DNA of 11,178 bases from Chloroflexi bacterium UBA6265 (GCA_002440805.1 DJVD01000057.1:1-11178); one strand, 5' to 3'. Positions 1 through 7,144 are shown, counted from the first letter of the stretch. Notes: generated by a model from the letters alone, not told the origin. Program-made: numbers and translations.

Positions 1-92
1 TGGCTATGCAGTTGGGACCAATCGAACGTTGCCGGAATCGGCTCCGGCTCGATCCAGATGGGGCGCTTTCGGGGCAGGACACTAAGCGGCAT
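1..92 (-). CDS. Possible 5' end of an unidentified gene, cut off by the left edge
   Basis: Reading the minus strand from an ATG at 92-90, the frame stays open for 30 codons to the window edge. The peptide begins MPLSVLPRKRPIWIEPEPIP and third codon positions are mostly G or C, as in the neighbouring genes. It lies on the same strand as the mannosidase, 121 bases after its stop and beyond a strong hairpin, so it would be a separate transcription unit. I see no good Shine-Dalgarno sequence before this ATG. A start with a basic stretch followed by Trp and Pro is seen in some RecJ exonucleases, but 30 residues are too few to name a family. It could also be a chance open frame. Confidence 0.3.
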   Translation of the reverse strand, partial: MPLSVLPRKRPIWIEPEPIPATFDWSQLHS

Positions 93-119
93 GCAGAAAC
101 TCGCATCTCGTTAACAACA

Positions 120-134
120 TGGGCCATCGGCCCA
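120..134. repeat. Short GC-rich hairpin after the mannosidase operon
   Basis: TGGGCC (120-125) and GGCCCA (129-134) form a perfect 6-bp stem with a 3-base loop. On the minus strand it is followed by TGTTGTT, so it could be a weak second terminator behind the larger hairpin at 165-192, or a leader structure of the possible gene starting at 92. It is short and may be chance. Confidence 0.3.
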
Positions 135-164
135 AAGCACTATCAGAGCATACAACGGAAACGG

Positions 165-192
165 CGAGAGCCACCCATGCGGGTGGCTCTCG
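165..192 (-). terminator. Strong hairpin, probable terminator of the mannosidase transcript
   Basis: CGAGAGCCACCC (165-176) pairs perfectly with GGGTGGCTCTCG (181-192) around an ATGC loop, giving a 12-bp GC-rich stem. It begins 21 bases after the mannosidase stop codon. On the minus strand the following bases are T-rich (TTTCCGTTGT) but have no uninterrupted run of U, so it may stop transcription imperfectly or mainly protect the 3' end of the mRNA. Confidence 0.7.
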
Positions 193-213
193 TGCTGGTG
201 CTGCGATCAGGCG

Positions 214-3200
214 TTACGCGAACGCAACTACCAACGTTACGATCTCGAACGGGCGGACGCGGAACGTGGCGGTAGAGCCATCGACGGTGATTTCCTCACC
301 ATCGGCGTCTTCTTCCAGCAGGTTGGTGCGATCGACGGAGGCAATCGGTCGGTCGAACGTGAGGCTGGTGACACCGCGGATACCATGCGGTTCGTACACA
401 CGAATGGTGATGCCGTCGCGATCGTGCGCCTGCTTGATGGTGCCCAGGCCAAGCTTCACGCCTTCGTTCACTACGAACGGGGCGGCAGGCTCGGCATCGG
501 TGCCGACTTCTGTCACCACCATCGGCGCGTTCAGTGCGCGCGCCTCGGCTGTGACGTTGGCATCGATCCAGTCACCGGTGTGGGGGAAGAAGCTGTAGGT
601 GAAGTGATGATGGCCCTCGTCCGCGAACGGATCCGGGTACATCGGTCCACGTACCAGGCTCATGCCCAGCACGCCATCGACGGCGCTATGGCCGTATTTG
701 GCATTGTTCAGCAAGGCCACACCGTAATCCGGCTCGGAGAGATCGGCAAAGCGATGGGCGCTGACCTCGAATCGGGCCCGATCCCACGAGGTGTTGCGGT
801 TGGTTGGCCGCTGGTGCACACCGTACATCGTCTCGAAAGTGGCGCTGTGCGTGTGAATGGTGGTGGGGAACTGCGTGCGCACAAGGGTAATGCGCTCGTG
901 CCAGTCGATCTCGGTTTCGATATCAATCCGGCTGCTCTCTGCCATCAACTTGTAGGTTTGGGTGATGGTACTGCTGCGGAAGGTGCGAACCACCTTTACG
1001 GCGGCGCGAATCGGGCCCTCTTCAGTGATCTCGAGCGAATCCACCCCGTGGATCTCCTCGCCGATCGTCTCGTAGGTCTCGTCGATATCCCATGCATCCC
1101 AGGCACGAGGCTTGTCGCTGTACGCCCACAGCTGGTTGCCGCGGTCGCGCAACGTCTCGCGATCGGCGCGCTTGTCGAACACACTCACGAGGGTGCCATC
1201 GGCGCCGATTTCGGCCCGGATGAGGGCATTCTCGAGGACGCGGGACAGGCCAAGCGAGGTTGCCGATACCGATTCGCTGCTGGAGGTGGAATCGGACGAT
1301 TCGCTCTCGGCAGAGATAATGCGGGTCTCGAACGCGCCCAGCGCGGTGGCAGCGTTACGAATCAGCACGCCCTCGGCCACCTTCTGCGTATGCTCGCCAC
1401 CAACATTAGCATCGGCCGGCAGGATGGCTGTGAGCGGTCGTGGATCGAGGCCCGGGTTAGTGACTGCGTAGGCACCAGTGCCATTGCCGATGCGGGCGCT
1501 AATGGCTGCATCGCGGATGGCCGTGGCGGTATCCACCACCGCCTGCAACTGCGGATGGGTATCCTGGTAGACCTCGTTAATCGAGCTGCCCGGGAGGATA
1601 TCGTGGAACTGGTTGTAGAGCAGGTCCTGCCACTTGGCGTCGATTTCGGCATCAGGATAGGCTGCACCATCGCGGGAGGCCAGTGCGGCAAAGCCTTCGG
1701 CTTCCACCAAACGATGCTCGCCTTCGCGCATGAGTTGCTTCACCAGGGCCTGGGTGGTGAGGGTGGCGCGGTGAAGTTCCAGGTAGAGCTCGCCGACATA
1801 CACCGGCAGGCCCTTTTGTGGCAGGCTGGCGAAGAAATCTTCGACCTTGCCCATCTCGAGTCGAGGCAGGACCGGGTAATCCTTGATGCGGTTGTACTTC
1901 TCCAGCATGTCCTGGCTTGGGCCACCGCCGCCATCGCCCCAACCGAAGCTGAGCAGGGTTTGGTCGTGCAGGCGCTTGCCGCTGAAGTTCTTCCAGGTGT
2001 TGTATGTGGCTACCGGCTCGATAACGCCGTTATAGCCGCCTTCCGGGTTGTTGAAGGTGTGCGTGAGCACGCGGCTGCCATCGAGACCTTCCCACATGAA
2101 CAGGTCGTATGGGAAAACGTTCGCCTCGCTCCATGTCACCTTGATGGTGAAGAAGTTCTCCACGCCGGCACCGAGCAGGATCTGTGGTACCGCGGCGCTG
2201 AAGCCAAACACATCCGGCAACCAGGCAGTGGAGTTTCGCAGGCCAAACTTGTCCTCGAAATAGCGCTGGCCATAGAACAGCTGGCGAACATACGCCTCGC
2301 CACCGCTCACCTGGCTATCGGGCTCCACCCACATGCCGCCCACCGGTTCCCACCGGCCATCGGCAACGGCCTGCTGGATGCGGGTGAACAGTTCCGGATC
2401 GTCTTCTTCGATCCACTTGTACGCCTGCGCCGAGCTCTGGTTAAAGATGAAGTCTTTGTAGTTCTCCATCAACCACAGCTGGGTACTGAAGGTGCGACGC
2501 GCCTTGCGACGGGTTTCTGCCACAGGCCACAGCCAGGCAAGATCGATATGGGCATGGCCGCTGAGCAGCACGCTACCGACCGGCGGATACATTTCCCGCA
2601 GCTTGTCCAGGCCTTCGGCGATGATGCCACGAGCCGTATCACAGGCATGCAGCGCCTGCTTGGGGAGGGGTGCGATTTCGGCATCGGGCGCCGGAATGTG
2701 CCAAATACCGCTGATGGTCAGTTCGCCCTTGTACCCGGGTTGGCCATAATCGCCCAGGCCCGTGTTGTAACTGAGGCCGCGGCTGAGGTCGCCCTTGGCC
2801 AGTCGGGTCGTGGTGATATCGGTGTTGGTTGGCCAGTAGGGCGAAATCGCCTTGTAGGCTTCGTCCACCAAGTCGAGCAGGCGCGGCAGGATTTCGTGGT
2901 CCTTGAGTTGCTCGGCCAGTTTGATGATTTCTTCGAGATCGGTGTACAGCGCGCGCACTTCCTGGTGCGGAATCGCCAGCACGGCCCGACCAATGGTGGG
3001 GCTGTATACGTGCGAGCCGAACATGCCCTTCGGCATCACTTCGGCTTCGATCTCAAAGGTCTCGCCGCCGGTGGCCGATGCGGTCATCTGCCAGTCATGG
3101 TGGAACGGATTCAGCCCGGCCTGGAAGCCGGGAGTGAACTTGATGAAGCCTTCGCCGCCAAGCCAGAGCTGGATATCGACAGGCTGTCCTGCCCAATCTG

Positions 3201-3417
3201 CGGGAACGGTTGCCGTGGCGGTGAGGGTAATCGGTCGATGCGGATCTACGACCGGCCAGGCATCGCCGCGCTTGAGCTGGGTTGTTTCGCCGTCAGCGCT
3301 GGTGAAGGTCCAGTCTTCAATGGGTGCCACGCGGGCGCTGCGCCACGCATACAACTCGGGCAGCCAGCGTGCTACGCGCTCGAGCCGCCGGTGATCAAAC
3401 TTCCTGTAATCGTCCAA
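214..3417 (-). CDS. Alpha-mannosidase, glycoside hydrolase family 38
   Basis: A 1067-residue retaining, metal-dependent exo-alpha-mannosidase that should release mannose from alpha-mannosides. Family landmarks are clear. The N-terminal domain is followed by the catalytic barrel, which opens with GHAHIDLAWLWP (287-298); H290 and D292 are expected zinc ligands. AWLPDVFGF (398-406) carries the expected nucleophile D402. GELYLELHR (542-550) and YNQFHDILPGSS (601-612) follow, the latter with zinc-binding H605. The C-terminal beta domains start near 725 after a Ser/Glu-rich stretch at 703-720. Length is normal for the bacterial family. There is no signal peptide, so it acts in the cytoplasm on imported sugar. 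The start is TTG at 3417, chosen because AGAGGA lies 7 bases upstream and the N-terminus fits the family. It is last in the mannoside locus, behind the transporter genes, with its own possible promoter. The exact linkage specificity cannot be read from sequence. Confidence 0.95.
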   Translation of the reverse strand: MDDYRKFDHRRLERVARWLPELYAWRSARVAPIEDWTFTSADGETTQLKRGDAWPVVDPHRPITLTATATVPADWAGQPVDIQLWLGGEGFIKFTPGFQAGLNPFHHDWQMTASATGGETFEIEAEVMPKGMFGSHVYSPTIGRAVLAIPHQEVRALYTDLEEIIKLAEQLKDHEILPRLLDLVDEAYKAISPYWPTNTDITTTRLAKGDLSRGLSYNTGLGDYGQPGYKGELTISGIWHIPAPDAEIAPLPKQALHACDTARGIIAEGLDKLREMYPPVGSVLLSGHAHIDLAWLWPVAETRRKARRTFSTQLWLMENYKDFIFNQSSAQAYKWIEEDDPELFTRIQQAVADGRWEPVGGMWVEPDSQVSGGEAYVRQLFYGQRYFEDKFGLRNSTAWLPDVFGFSAAVPQILLGAGVENFFTIKVTWSEANVFPYDLFMWEGLDGSRVLTHTFNNPEGGYNGVIEPVATYNTWKNFSGKRLHDQTLLSFGWGDGGGGPSQDMLEKYNRIKDYPVLPRLEMGKVEDFFASLPQKGLPVYVGELYLELHRATLTTQALVKQLMREGEHRLVEAEGFAALASRDGAAYPDAEIDAKWQDLLYNQFHDILPGSSINEVYQDTHPQLQAVVDTATAIRDAAISARIGNGTGAYAVTNPGLDPRPLTAILPADANVGGEHTQKVAEGVLIRNAATALGAFETRIISAESESSDSTSSSESVSATSLGLSRVLENALIRAEIGADGTLVSVFDKRADRETLRDRGNQLWAYSDKPRAWDAWDIDETYETIGEEIHGVDSLEITEEGPIRAAVKVVRTFRSSTITQTYKLMAESSRIDIETEIDWHERITLVRTQFPTTIHTHSATFETMYGVHQRPTNRNTSWDRARFEVSAHRFADLSEPDYGVALLNNAKYGHSAVDGVLGMSLVRGPMYPDPFADEGHHHFTYSFFPHTGDWIDANVTAEARALNAPMVVTEVGTDAEPAAPFVVNEGVKLGLGTIKQAHDRDGITIRVYEPHGIRGVTSLTFDRPIASVDRTNLLEEDADGEEITVDGSTATFRVRPFEIVTLVVAFA

Positions 3418-3424
3418 GAGAATA

Positions 3425-3430
3425 TCCTCT
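3425..3430 (-). promoter_or_regulatory. Ribosome binding site supporting the TTG start of the mannosidase
   Basis: The minus strand reads AGAGGA seven bases before the TTG at 3417. No ATG or GTG in this frame fits as well, and the nearest downstream ATG would remove conserved N-terminal sequence. A TTG start usually lowers translation, so the strong binding site may compensate. Confidence 0.65.
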
Positions 3431-3434
3431 CGTT

Positions 3435-3453
3435 TGGTCTCCTCGCGAGACCA
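3435..3453. promoter_or_regulatory. 19-base dyad upstream of the mannosidase, possible operator
   Basis: TGGTCTC (3435-3441) and GAGACCA (3447-3453) are perfect inverted repeats around a 5-base spacer, and the overlapping CTCGCGAG (3442-3449) is itself a palindrome. The dyad lies 17 bases before the mannosidase start and touches the candidate -10 box at 3453-3458, a typical place for a repressor site. It could instead act as a hairpin in the 5' leader. No regulator gene is present in the window. Confidence 0.45.
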
Positions 3454-3480
3454 GAATACGCATCATTGCGTGTCGTGCAA
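3453..3480 (-). promoter_or_regulatory. Candidate promoter for the mannosidase gene
   Basis: On the minus strand TTGCAC (3480-3475) and TATTCT (3458-3453) are separated by 16 bases. The -10 matches the sigma-70-type consensus at 4 of 6 positions and the -35 at 3 of 6. It lies just after the terminator-like hairpin at 3479-3502, which is where an internal promoter would be useful. It is a weak match found by eye. Confidence 0.3.
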
Positions 3481-3502
3481 AACGGCCGGATTGCCCGGCC
3501 GT
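3479..3502 (-). terminator. Intrinsic terminator or attenuator between permease and mannosidase genes
   Basis: ACGGCCGG (3482-3489) and CCGGCCGT (3495-3502) form a perfect 8-bp GC-rich stem with a 5-base loop. On the minus strand the stem runs directly into TTTT (3482-3479), the usual arrangement of a Rho-independent terminator, though the U tract is short. It sits 51 bases after the MalG-type permease stop and would reduce transcription from the transporter operon into the mannosidase. Confidence 0.65.
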
Positions 3503-3553
3503 CCTGCAATGCATGTCGATTGTAGCGCCGGTTGTGACCTGGCGAAAGGGGAG

Positions 3554-4537
3554 TTAGCCCTTTATCGACCCTACTGTCATACCAGAGATAAAGTACCGCT
3601 GGAAGAACAGGAAGATCGCCACCACCGGCAGAACCACCAGCACAGAGGCGGCCATCATCAGGTTGAACTTGATATCGCGGTCTGCCTGGCTTTGGAAGAA
3701 GGTGAGACCAATTGCCAAGGTGTAGAGGCTCTCCTTCAGCAGGAAGATGAGTGGACCGAGGAAGTCGTTCCACGCTGCCAGGCCCGAGAGGATCGCAATC
3801 ACGCCAAGCGCCGGTTTGGTCAATGGCATAACGATACCGCTGAAGATTTGCCACTCGTTCGCACCATCCATGCGGGCGGCGTCGGACAGATCCAGCGGAA
3901 TCTGCATCATGAACTGCCGTAGCAGGAAGATAAAGAATGCCGACCCGAGGAACGCCGGAATGACGAGTGGGCCGAACGTACCTATCCCCACATTTGGCAA
4001 GTCCGGCAGTGGTATCGATAACCCGAACAGATTGATGCCAAGATCTTTCCTCGAGACATCTGAAATCCTCTTCCACGTGTCCACATAGGCCACGAGGATA
4101 GCCGGAAACGGCATGAATACGGTGGCCAGCACGACCATGAACACCTTGTCACGCCCGGGCCAGTTCACACGGGAGAACCCGTAAGCAATGATCGGGTTGG
4201 AGATGAGCGAGCCAATTACGACAGCCGCTGTGACGGTGATGGTGTTTCGCGCGAACTTCCAGAATGGGATCTTCTCCGTGGCTTCCTGAAAGTTGCCCCA
4301 TTGTGGATCATGCACGAACCATGTGGGTGGGTAGCGAACCAGTTCCTCATTCGATTTCAGCGCCTGCGTCACCATCCAGTAGAACGGCATCACGAAGATC
4401 AGGCACATGATGATGAGGAAGATGCGCGGCACCACCTGCTGGCGAACAAACCGAACACGTCGGTCTCTCCGTGCCCGGCCGGCGTCTCCTTGCCGAAGTG
4501 CGATTTCCTGTTGTTGTGCTGCGGTAATAGTGGCCAT
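3554..4537 (-). CDS. Carbohydrate ABC transporter permease, MalG type
   Basis: An inner-membrane permease of a carbohydrate-uptake-1 ABC importer, pairing with the MalF-type permease encoded just upstream. Numbering is from the TTG at 4543, two codons before the chosen start. Six hydrophobic stretches are visible, near 40-60, 102-122, 133-153, 190-210, 243-269 and 294-315. The EAA loop that docks the ATPase is DAARMDGANEWQIFSGIVMP (221-240), and the protein ends in the family-typical FFQRYFISGMTVGSIKG. Between the third and fourth segments there is an extra polar, Pro/Gly-rich stretch (about 155-190) longer than in ordinary MalG proteins. I start it at the ATG at 4537 (327 residues): AAAGGA lies 8 bases before it but only 2 before the in-frame TTG at 4543. 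The gap from the MalF-type stop is 36 bases, so the two are surely cotranscribed. Alpha-mannosides as substrate is inferred from the mannosidase next door. Confidence 0.92.
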   Translation of the reverse strand: MATITAAQQQEIALRQGDAGRARRDRRVRFVRQQVVPRIFLIIMCLIFVMPFYWMVTQALKSNEELVRYPPTWFVHDPQWGNFQEATEKIPFWKFARNTITVTAAVVIGSLISNPIIAYGFSRVNWPGRDKVFMVVLATVFMPFPAILVAYVDTWKRISDVSRKDLGINLFGLSIPLPDLPNVGIGTFGPLVIPAFLGSAFFIFLLRQFMMQIPLDLSDAARMDGANEWQIFSGIVMPLTKPALGVIAILSGLAAWNDFLGPLIFLLKESLYTLAIGLTFFQSQADRDIKFNLMMAASVLVVLPVVAIFLFFQRYFISGMTVGSIKG

Positions 4538-4545
4538 CGTCAATG

Positions 4546-4551
4546 TCCTTT
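4546..4551 (-). promoter_or_regulatory. Ribosome binding site that decides the MalG-type start
   Basis: AAAGGA on the minus strand is 8 bases before the ATG at 4537 but only 2 bases before the alternative in-frame TTG at 4543. Normal spacing therefore favours the ATG, making the protein two residues shorter than the longest open frame. Confidence 0.7.
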
Positions 4552-4573
4552 CGTGCGAGTGTGCCTCACCAGG

Positions 4574-5551
4574 TTAGTCGTAGTTCACCCACTTGTTGGA
4601 CGTGAAGAATACGAGACCGGCCAACGCCACTGTAATGAGGAACAAGATCACACCCATCGCCGATGCATACCCCATTTGGTTTGAGTAGTTGAAAGCATTG
4701 CGATAGAGATTGAAGACAAGGAAGTTGGTGGAATTGGCGGGGCCACCATTGGTGATGATGAAGCTCTGCGTGAATACCTGGAGTCCGGAGCTAATGCCCA
4801 GAATAAGGCTGTACAGGATGACGGGTGTCATCAGGGGCAGGGTGATCTTGAAGAACCGGTTGAGAACACCGGCACCGTCGATTTCAGCTGCCTCGTAGAG
4901 CGACGTGTCGATGCCTTTGAGGCCTGCCAGGAACACAAGAGCCATTTGGCCGGCACCGAACTGCGCCATGCCCACGATTGCGATTTTGGCGTAGCGGGCA
5001 TCACCGAACCAGTTCGGCGGGTTGAGGCCAATGGCGGGCAACATATCGTTCACCAGGCCCTGTTGCGGATCGAGCAATGTCATGAAGATAAAGGCTGTGG
5101 CGAACAGCGGCAAAATGGATGGCAGGTAGAGGATGGTGCGATAGAGCGGGATTTCCGGTAGCGACTGATCCATCGCCAGTGCCAGCATCATCGCCACCAC
5201 AACGCCAATCGGAACCGCTAGGAGGGTGTAGTAGAACGTGTTGTACAGCGATTTGAAAAATAAATCGTCGCCAAGTAGTCGGTCGAAGTTGGCCCAGCCA
5301 ATCCACTCCGCATCGAGGAACCCGCCGAACCGGGTAAAACTGAGATAAAAGGTACGATACAGCGGATACAGGGTAAGGCCAAGGAACCCGACAATCCATG
5401 GCGAGATAAACAAAAGCCCCAAACGCATATTCTTGCGCTCGGTTCGGGATCTCCACCACGGACCTGCCTTGAGATTGGTGGCCCTCACGCCAGCGACGGC
5501 TGGCTCGGGGGGAATCAATGCGGTCGAGGAAGTGCCTGAGGTTGCATCCAT
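4574..5551 (-). CDS. Carbohydrate ABC transporter permease, MalF/UgpA type
   Basis: A 325-residue inner-membrane permease, the first of the permease pair of a carbohydrate-uptake-1 importer. An N-terminal cytoplasmic tail of about 40 residues is followed by hydrophobic segments near 43-66, 104-128, 138-160, 189-210, 238-262 and 296-316. The EAA loop is YEAAEIDGAGVLNRFFKITL (219-238). The segment VFTQSFIITNGGPANST (259-275) is typical of this family, as is the C-terminus ending in NKWVNYD. Its length matches short UgpA/LacF-type permeases, without the large periplasmic domain of E. coli MalF. The ATG at 5551 has AAGGA at a good distance upstream. It follows the binding-protein gene after 70 bases that hold two hairpins and precedes the second permease by 36 bases. 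Its expression is probably lower than that of the binding protein because of the hairpins. Confidence 0.93.
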   Translation of the reverse strand: MDATSGTSSTALIPPEPAVAGVRATNLKAGPWWRSRTERKNMRLGLLFISPWIVGFLGLTLYPLYRTFYLSFTRFGGFLDAEWIGWANFDRLLGDDLFFKSLYNTFYYTLLAVPIGVVVAMMLALAMDQSLPEIPLYRTILYLPSILPLFATAFIFMTLLDPQQGLVNDMLPAIGLNPPNWFGDARYAKIAIVGMAQFGAGQMALVFLAGLKGIDTSLYEAAEIDGAGVLNRFFKITLPLMTPVILYSLILGISSGLQVFTQSFIITNGGPANSTNFLVFNLYRNAFNYSNQMGYASAMGVILFLITVALAGLVFFTSNKWVNYD

Positions 5552-5571
5552 CTGGAAAGTCCTTGTGATTC

Positions 5572-5600
5572 AAAAGCGAGGGGCATTGCTGCCCCTCGCT
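5572..5600 (-). terminator. Terminator-like hairpin between binding-protein and permease genes
   Basis: AGCGAGGGGCA (5575-5585) and TGCCCCTCGCT (5590-5600) form a perfect 11-bp stem with a TTGC loop. On the minus strand the stem ends in TTTT (5575-5572). Placed between a solute-binding protein gene and its permease genes, such a structure commonly stops part of the transcripts or blocks 3' decay, so that binding protein outnumbers membrane subunits. The permease start lies 21 bases beyond the T run. Confidence 0.75.
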
Positions 5601-5602
5601 CA

Positions 5603-5619
5603 TGATCGTGAAACGATCG
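5603..5619. repeat. Small hairpin directly after the binding-protein stop codon
   Basis: GATCGT (5604-5609) and ACGATC (5613-5618) pair perfectly around a GAA loop, and a G-U closing pair would extend the stem by one. It begins 2-3 bases past the stop codon of the binding protein and is only a few bases from the larger hairpin at 5575-5600, so the two form a tandem 3' structure that may protect the upstream message. Confidence 0.5.
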
Positions 5620-5621
5620 GC

Positions 5622-7004
5622 TTACTCGGGCGCTTCGATCGGGCAGTATCCACCCGCTTCCATGTCGGCCATGGTGTTTTCCTTGGCCTGTGCCATGGCA
5701 TCGGCCGGCTCGGCCTCACCCGTGTAGATGAGTTCCCATGCAGCCGTCATCTCATCCCAGTACTTGGCGCCTACTGGCAGCACCGGGCGGTTGCGGGTAG
5801 TTTCGAACTGATCAGCGAACCACTTAAGATCTTCGCCCAACAGCTCGGCGTCGCCCAGAAGTTCCAGGTTGGTCGGCAGGTTGTTGTTGATCTCAACATA
5901 GGTGCGCTGGCCATCGGCGCCAGTCATGTACTTCATGAAGTCGTACGCGCCTTCCGGGTTCTTCGCGCCCGCCGGGATCACGGTGGACCAGCCACCGGCC
6001 CATGTGACGGACGGATCGCCCTCGGCCGGAACCGGGGTGAATGTGTAGGAGAATTCGGTGTCTGGTGCGTATTCCTTGAAGCCAGCGAACTCCCAGTTAC
6101 CAGAAATCATGGCGCCCAGGCGGCCCTGAATGAACGGGCTGTCGGTTGGGGAAGAGCCCGGTCGGGAACTTGGCTGTCGGAAGTCATACAGTTCCTGGAA
6201 ACCGGAGGCTTCGCAGTAATCGCGTGCCCACTGGTAGCCCTGAAGGTTCTTCTCGTTATCCGGGGTAACTTCGCAGTTCTCGTAATCGAAGAACTCACCA
6301 CCAAAGGCGAAGCCATAGGTGTAGTGCCAGCCCTGGCTGAAGTACGGCACGAAGCCGGCCTGGGTGAGGGCACCGTTGTTGTCCTTGACATCAAGGGAAT
6401 GCAGCACTTCGGCGATGGCATCCCAGGTCATGGGGCCATTGGCCTTGTCCCAGGCAGCCATATCCGCACCGGCTTCTTCGAGCAGCTTCACGTTGTAGAA
6501 GAGGGCGCGAAGGTCGGTATCGAACGGCATGGCGTAGATGGCACCGTTGTACTGCGCTTCCTCAGCGGCGAAGCCGGCGAAGGTTGCAGACAGGTCAGTG
6601 TCATCACCGGCGGCTTCCATCAGCGGCGTAATGTCTTCCAGCAAGCCGGAAGCAGCGCGCTCACCAACGATGAAGCGGTCGAGCAGGTACACATCCGGTC
6701 CTTCGCCACTGCGCACGGCAGTGATGAGTGCAGCCGAGTCGGTCTCATTCGAGGAGGACGGCGGTCGCTGAACGATCTCTACTTCGTGCGCGCCACCCAT
6801 GGCGTTGTAGTCTTCACCGATTTTCTGCATGGCCTCGAAACCGAGACCAGAGTGGGTGGTCCAGAAAACGACCTTGCCCTTTTCCTGGCGGCCAAAGGCA
6901 GTCGGCAGGTAGACGGAACTCGCCGCGCCAAGGCCAAAACCTGTGGCGGCCGCGCCCTTGAGCACGGATCGGCGATTGATATGTTTGTGTGCAAACTTGG
7001 ACAT
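5622..7004 (-). CDS. Tat-exported extracellular solute-binding protein, sugar ABC importer (family 1)
   Basis: A 460-residue binding protein that should capture sugar outside the membrane and deliver it to the two permeases encoded downstream. The N-terminus has a twin-arginine signal: NRRSVLKG (10-17), a mildly hydrophobic Ala/Gly segment (18-35), and likely cleavage near 36-39. No lipobox cysteine follows, so it is predicted to be released rather than lipid-anchored. The mature part opens with KVVFWTTHSG (44-53), the usual first strand of this fold, and contains EGPDVYLLD (101-109), the AIYAMPFDTD segment (155-164) and GRLGAMISGNWE (294-305), all typical of maltose-binding-like proteins. 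There are three cysteines (244, 264, 454). The ATG at 7004 has AAAGGG 10 bases upstream. It is the first gene of the operon, with a candidate promoter about 75 bases before it. A mannoside or mannose-containing oligosaccharide ligand is inferred from the linked GH38 enzyme. Confidence 0.93.
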   Translation of the reverse strand: MSKFAHKHINRRSVLKGAAATGFGLGAASSVYLPTAFGRQEKGKVVFWTTHSGLGFEAMQKIGEDYNAMGGAHEVEIVQRPPSSSNETDSAALITAVRSGEGPDVYLLDRFIVGERAASGLLEDITPLMEAAGDDTDLSATFAGFAAEEAQYNGAIYAMPFDTDLRALFYNVKLLEEAGADMAAWDKANGPMTWDAIAEVLHSLDVKDNNGALTQAGFVPYFSQGWHYTYGFAFGGEFFDYENCEVTPDNEKNLQGYQWARDYCEASGFQELYDFRQPSSRPGSSPTDSPFIQGRLGAMISGNWEFAGFKEYAPDTEFSYTFTPVPAEGDPSVTWAGGWSTVIPAGAKNPEGAYDFMKYMTGADGQRTYVEINNNLPTNLELLGDAELLGEDLKWFADQFETTRNRPVLPVGAKYWDEMTAAWELIYTGEAEPADAMAQAKENTMADMEAGGYCPIEAPE

Positions 7005-7080
7005 ACCGGAGTATCCCTTTCATCATCTGCCGGGTTCCGATGGCCAACGCGGACATCATCGTGCCGGAGTACATGCCACA

Positions 7081-7109
7081 AGGCTATGCTGCCTATTACG
7101 CAATGTCAA
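7081..7109 (-). promoter_or_regulatory. Candidate promoter of the mannoside uptake operon
   Basis: The minus strand has a perfect -35 box TTGACA (7109-7104), a 17-base spacer and TAGCCT (7086-7081) as -10, which keeps the three most conserved -10 positions. Transcription would start near 7074, giving a leader of about 70 bases before the binding-protein ATG at 7004. Confidence 0.5.
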
Positions 7110-7144
7110 CAGAATACAGTCGATTTTAATATCCCGAATGCGCC

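Noticed and set aside
31..48. GCCGGA/TCCGGC inverted repeat near the left edge
   Set aside because: A 6-bp stem inside a possible coding frame, of a kind expected by chance at this GC content.
385..3525. Plus-strand open frame of 1046 codons opposite the mannosidase
   Set aside because: It is a codon-phase shadow of the GH38 gene: the minus strand has all catalytic motifs, whereas this translation is Gly/Ala/Arg/His-rich with no family likeness.
3545..3563. AAAGGG/CCCTTT hairpin over the MalG-type stop codon
   Set aside because: It is a 6-bp stem with half A-T pairs and overlaps the coding end. The nearby 8-bp GC stem with TTTT is the better terminator.
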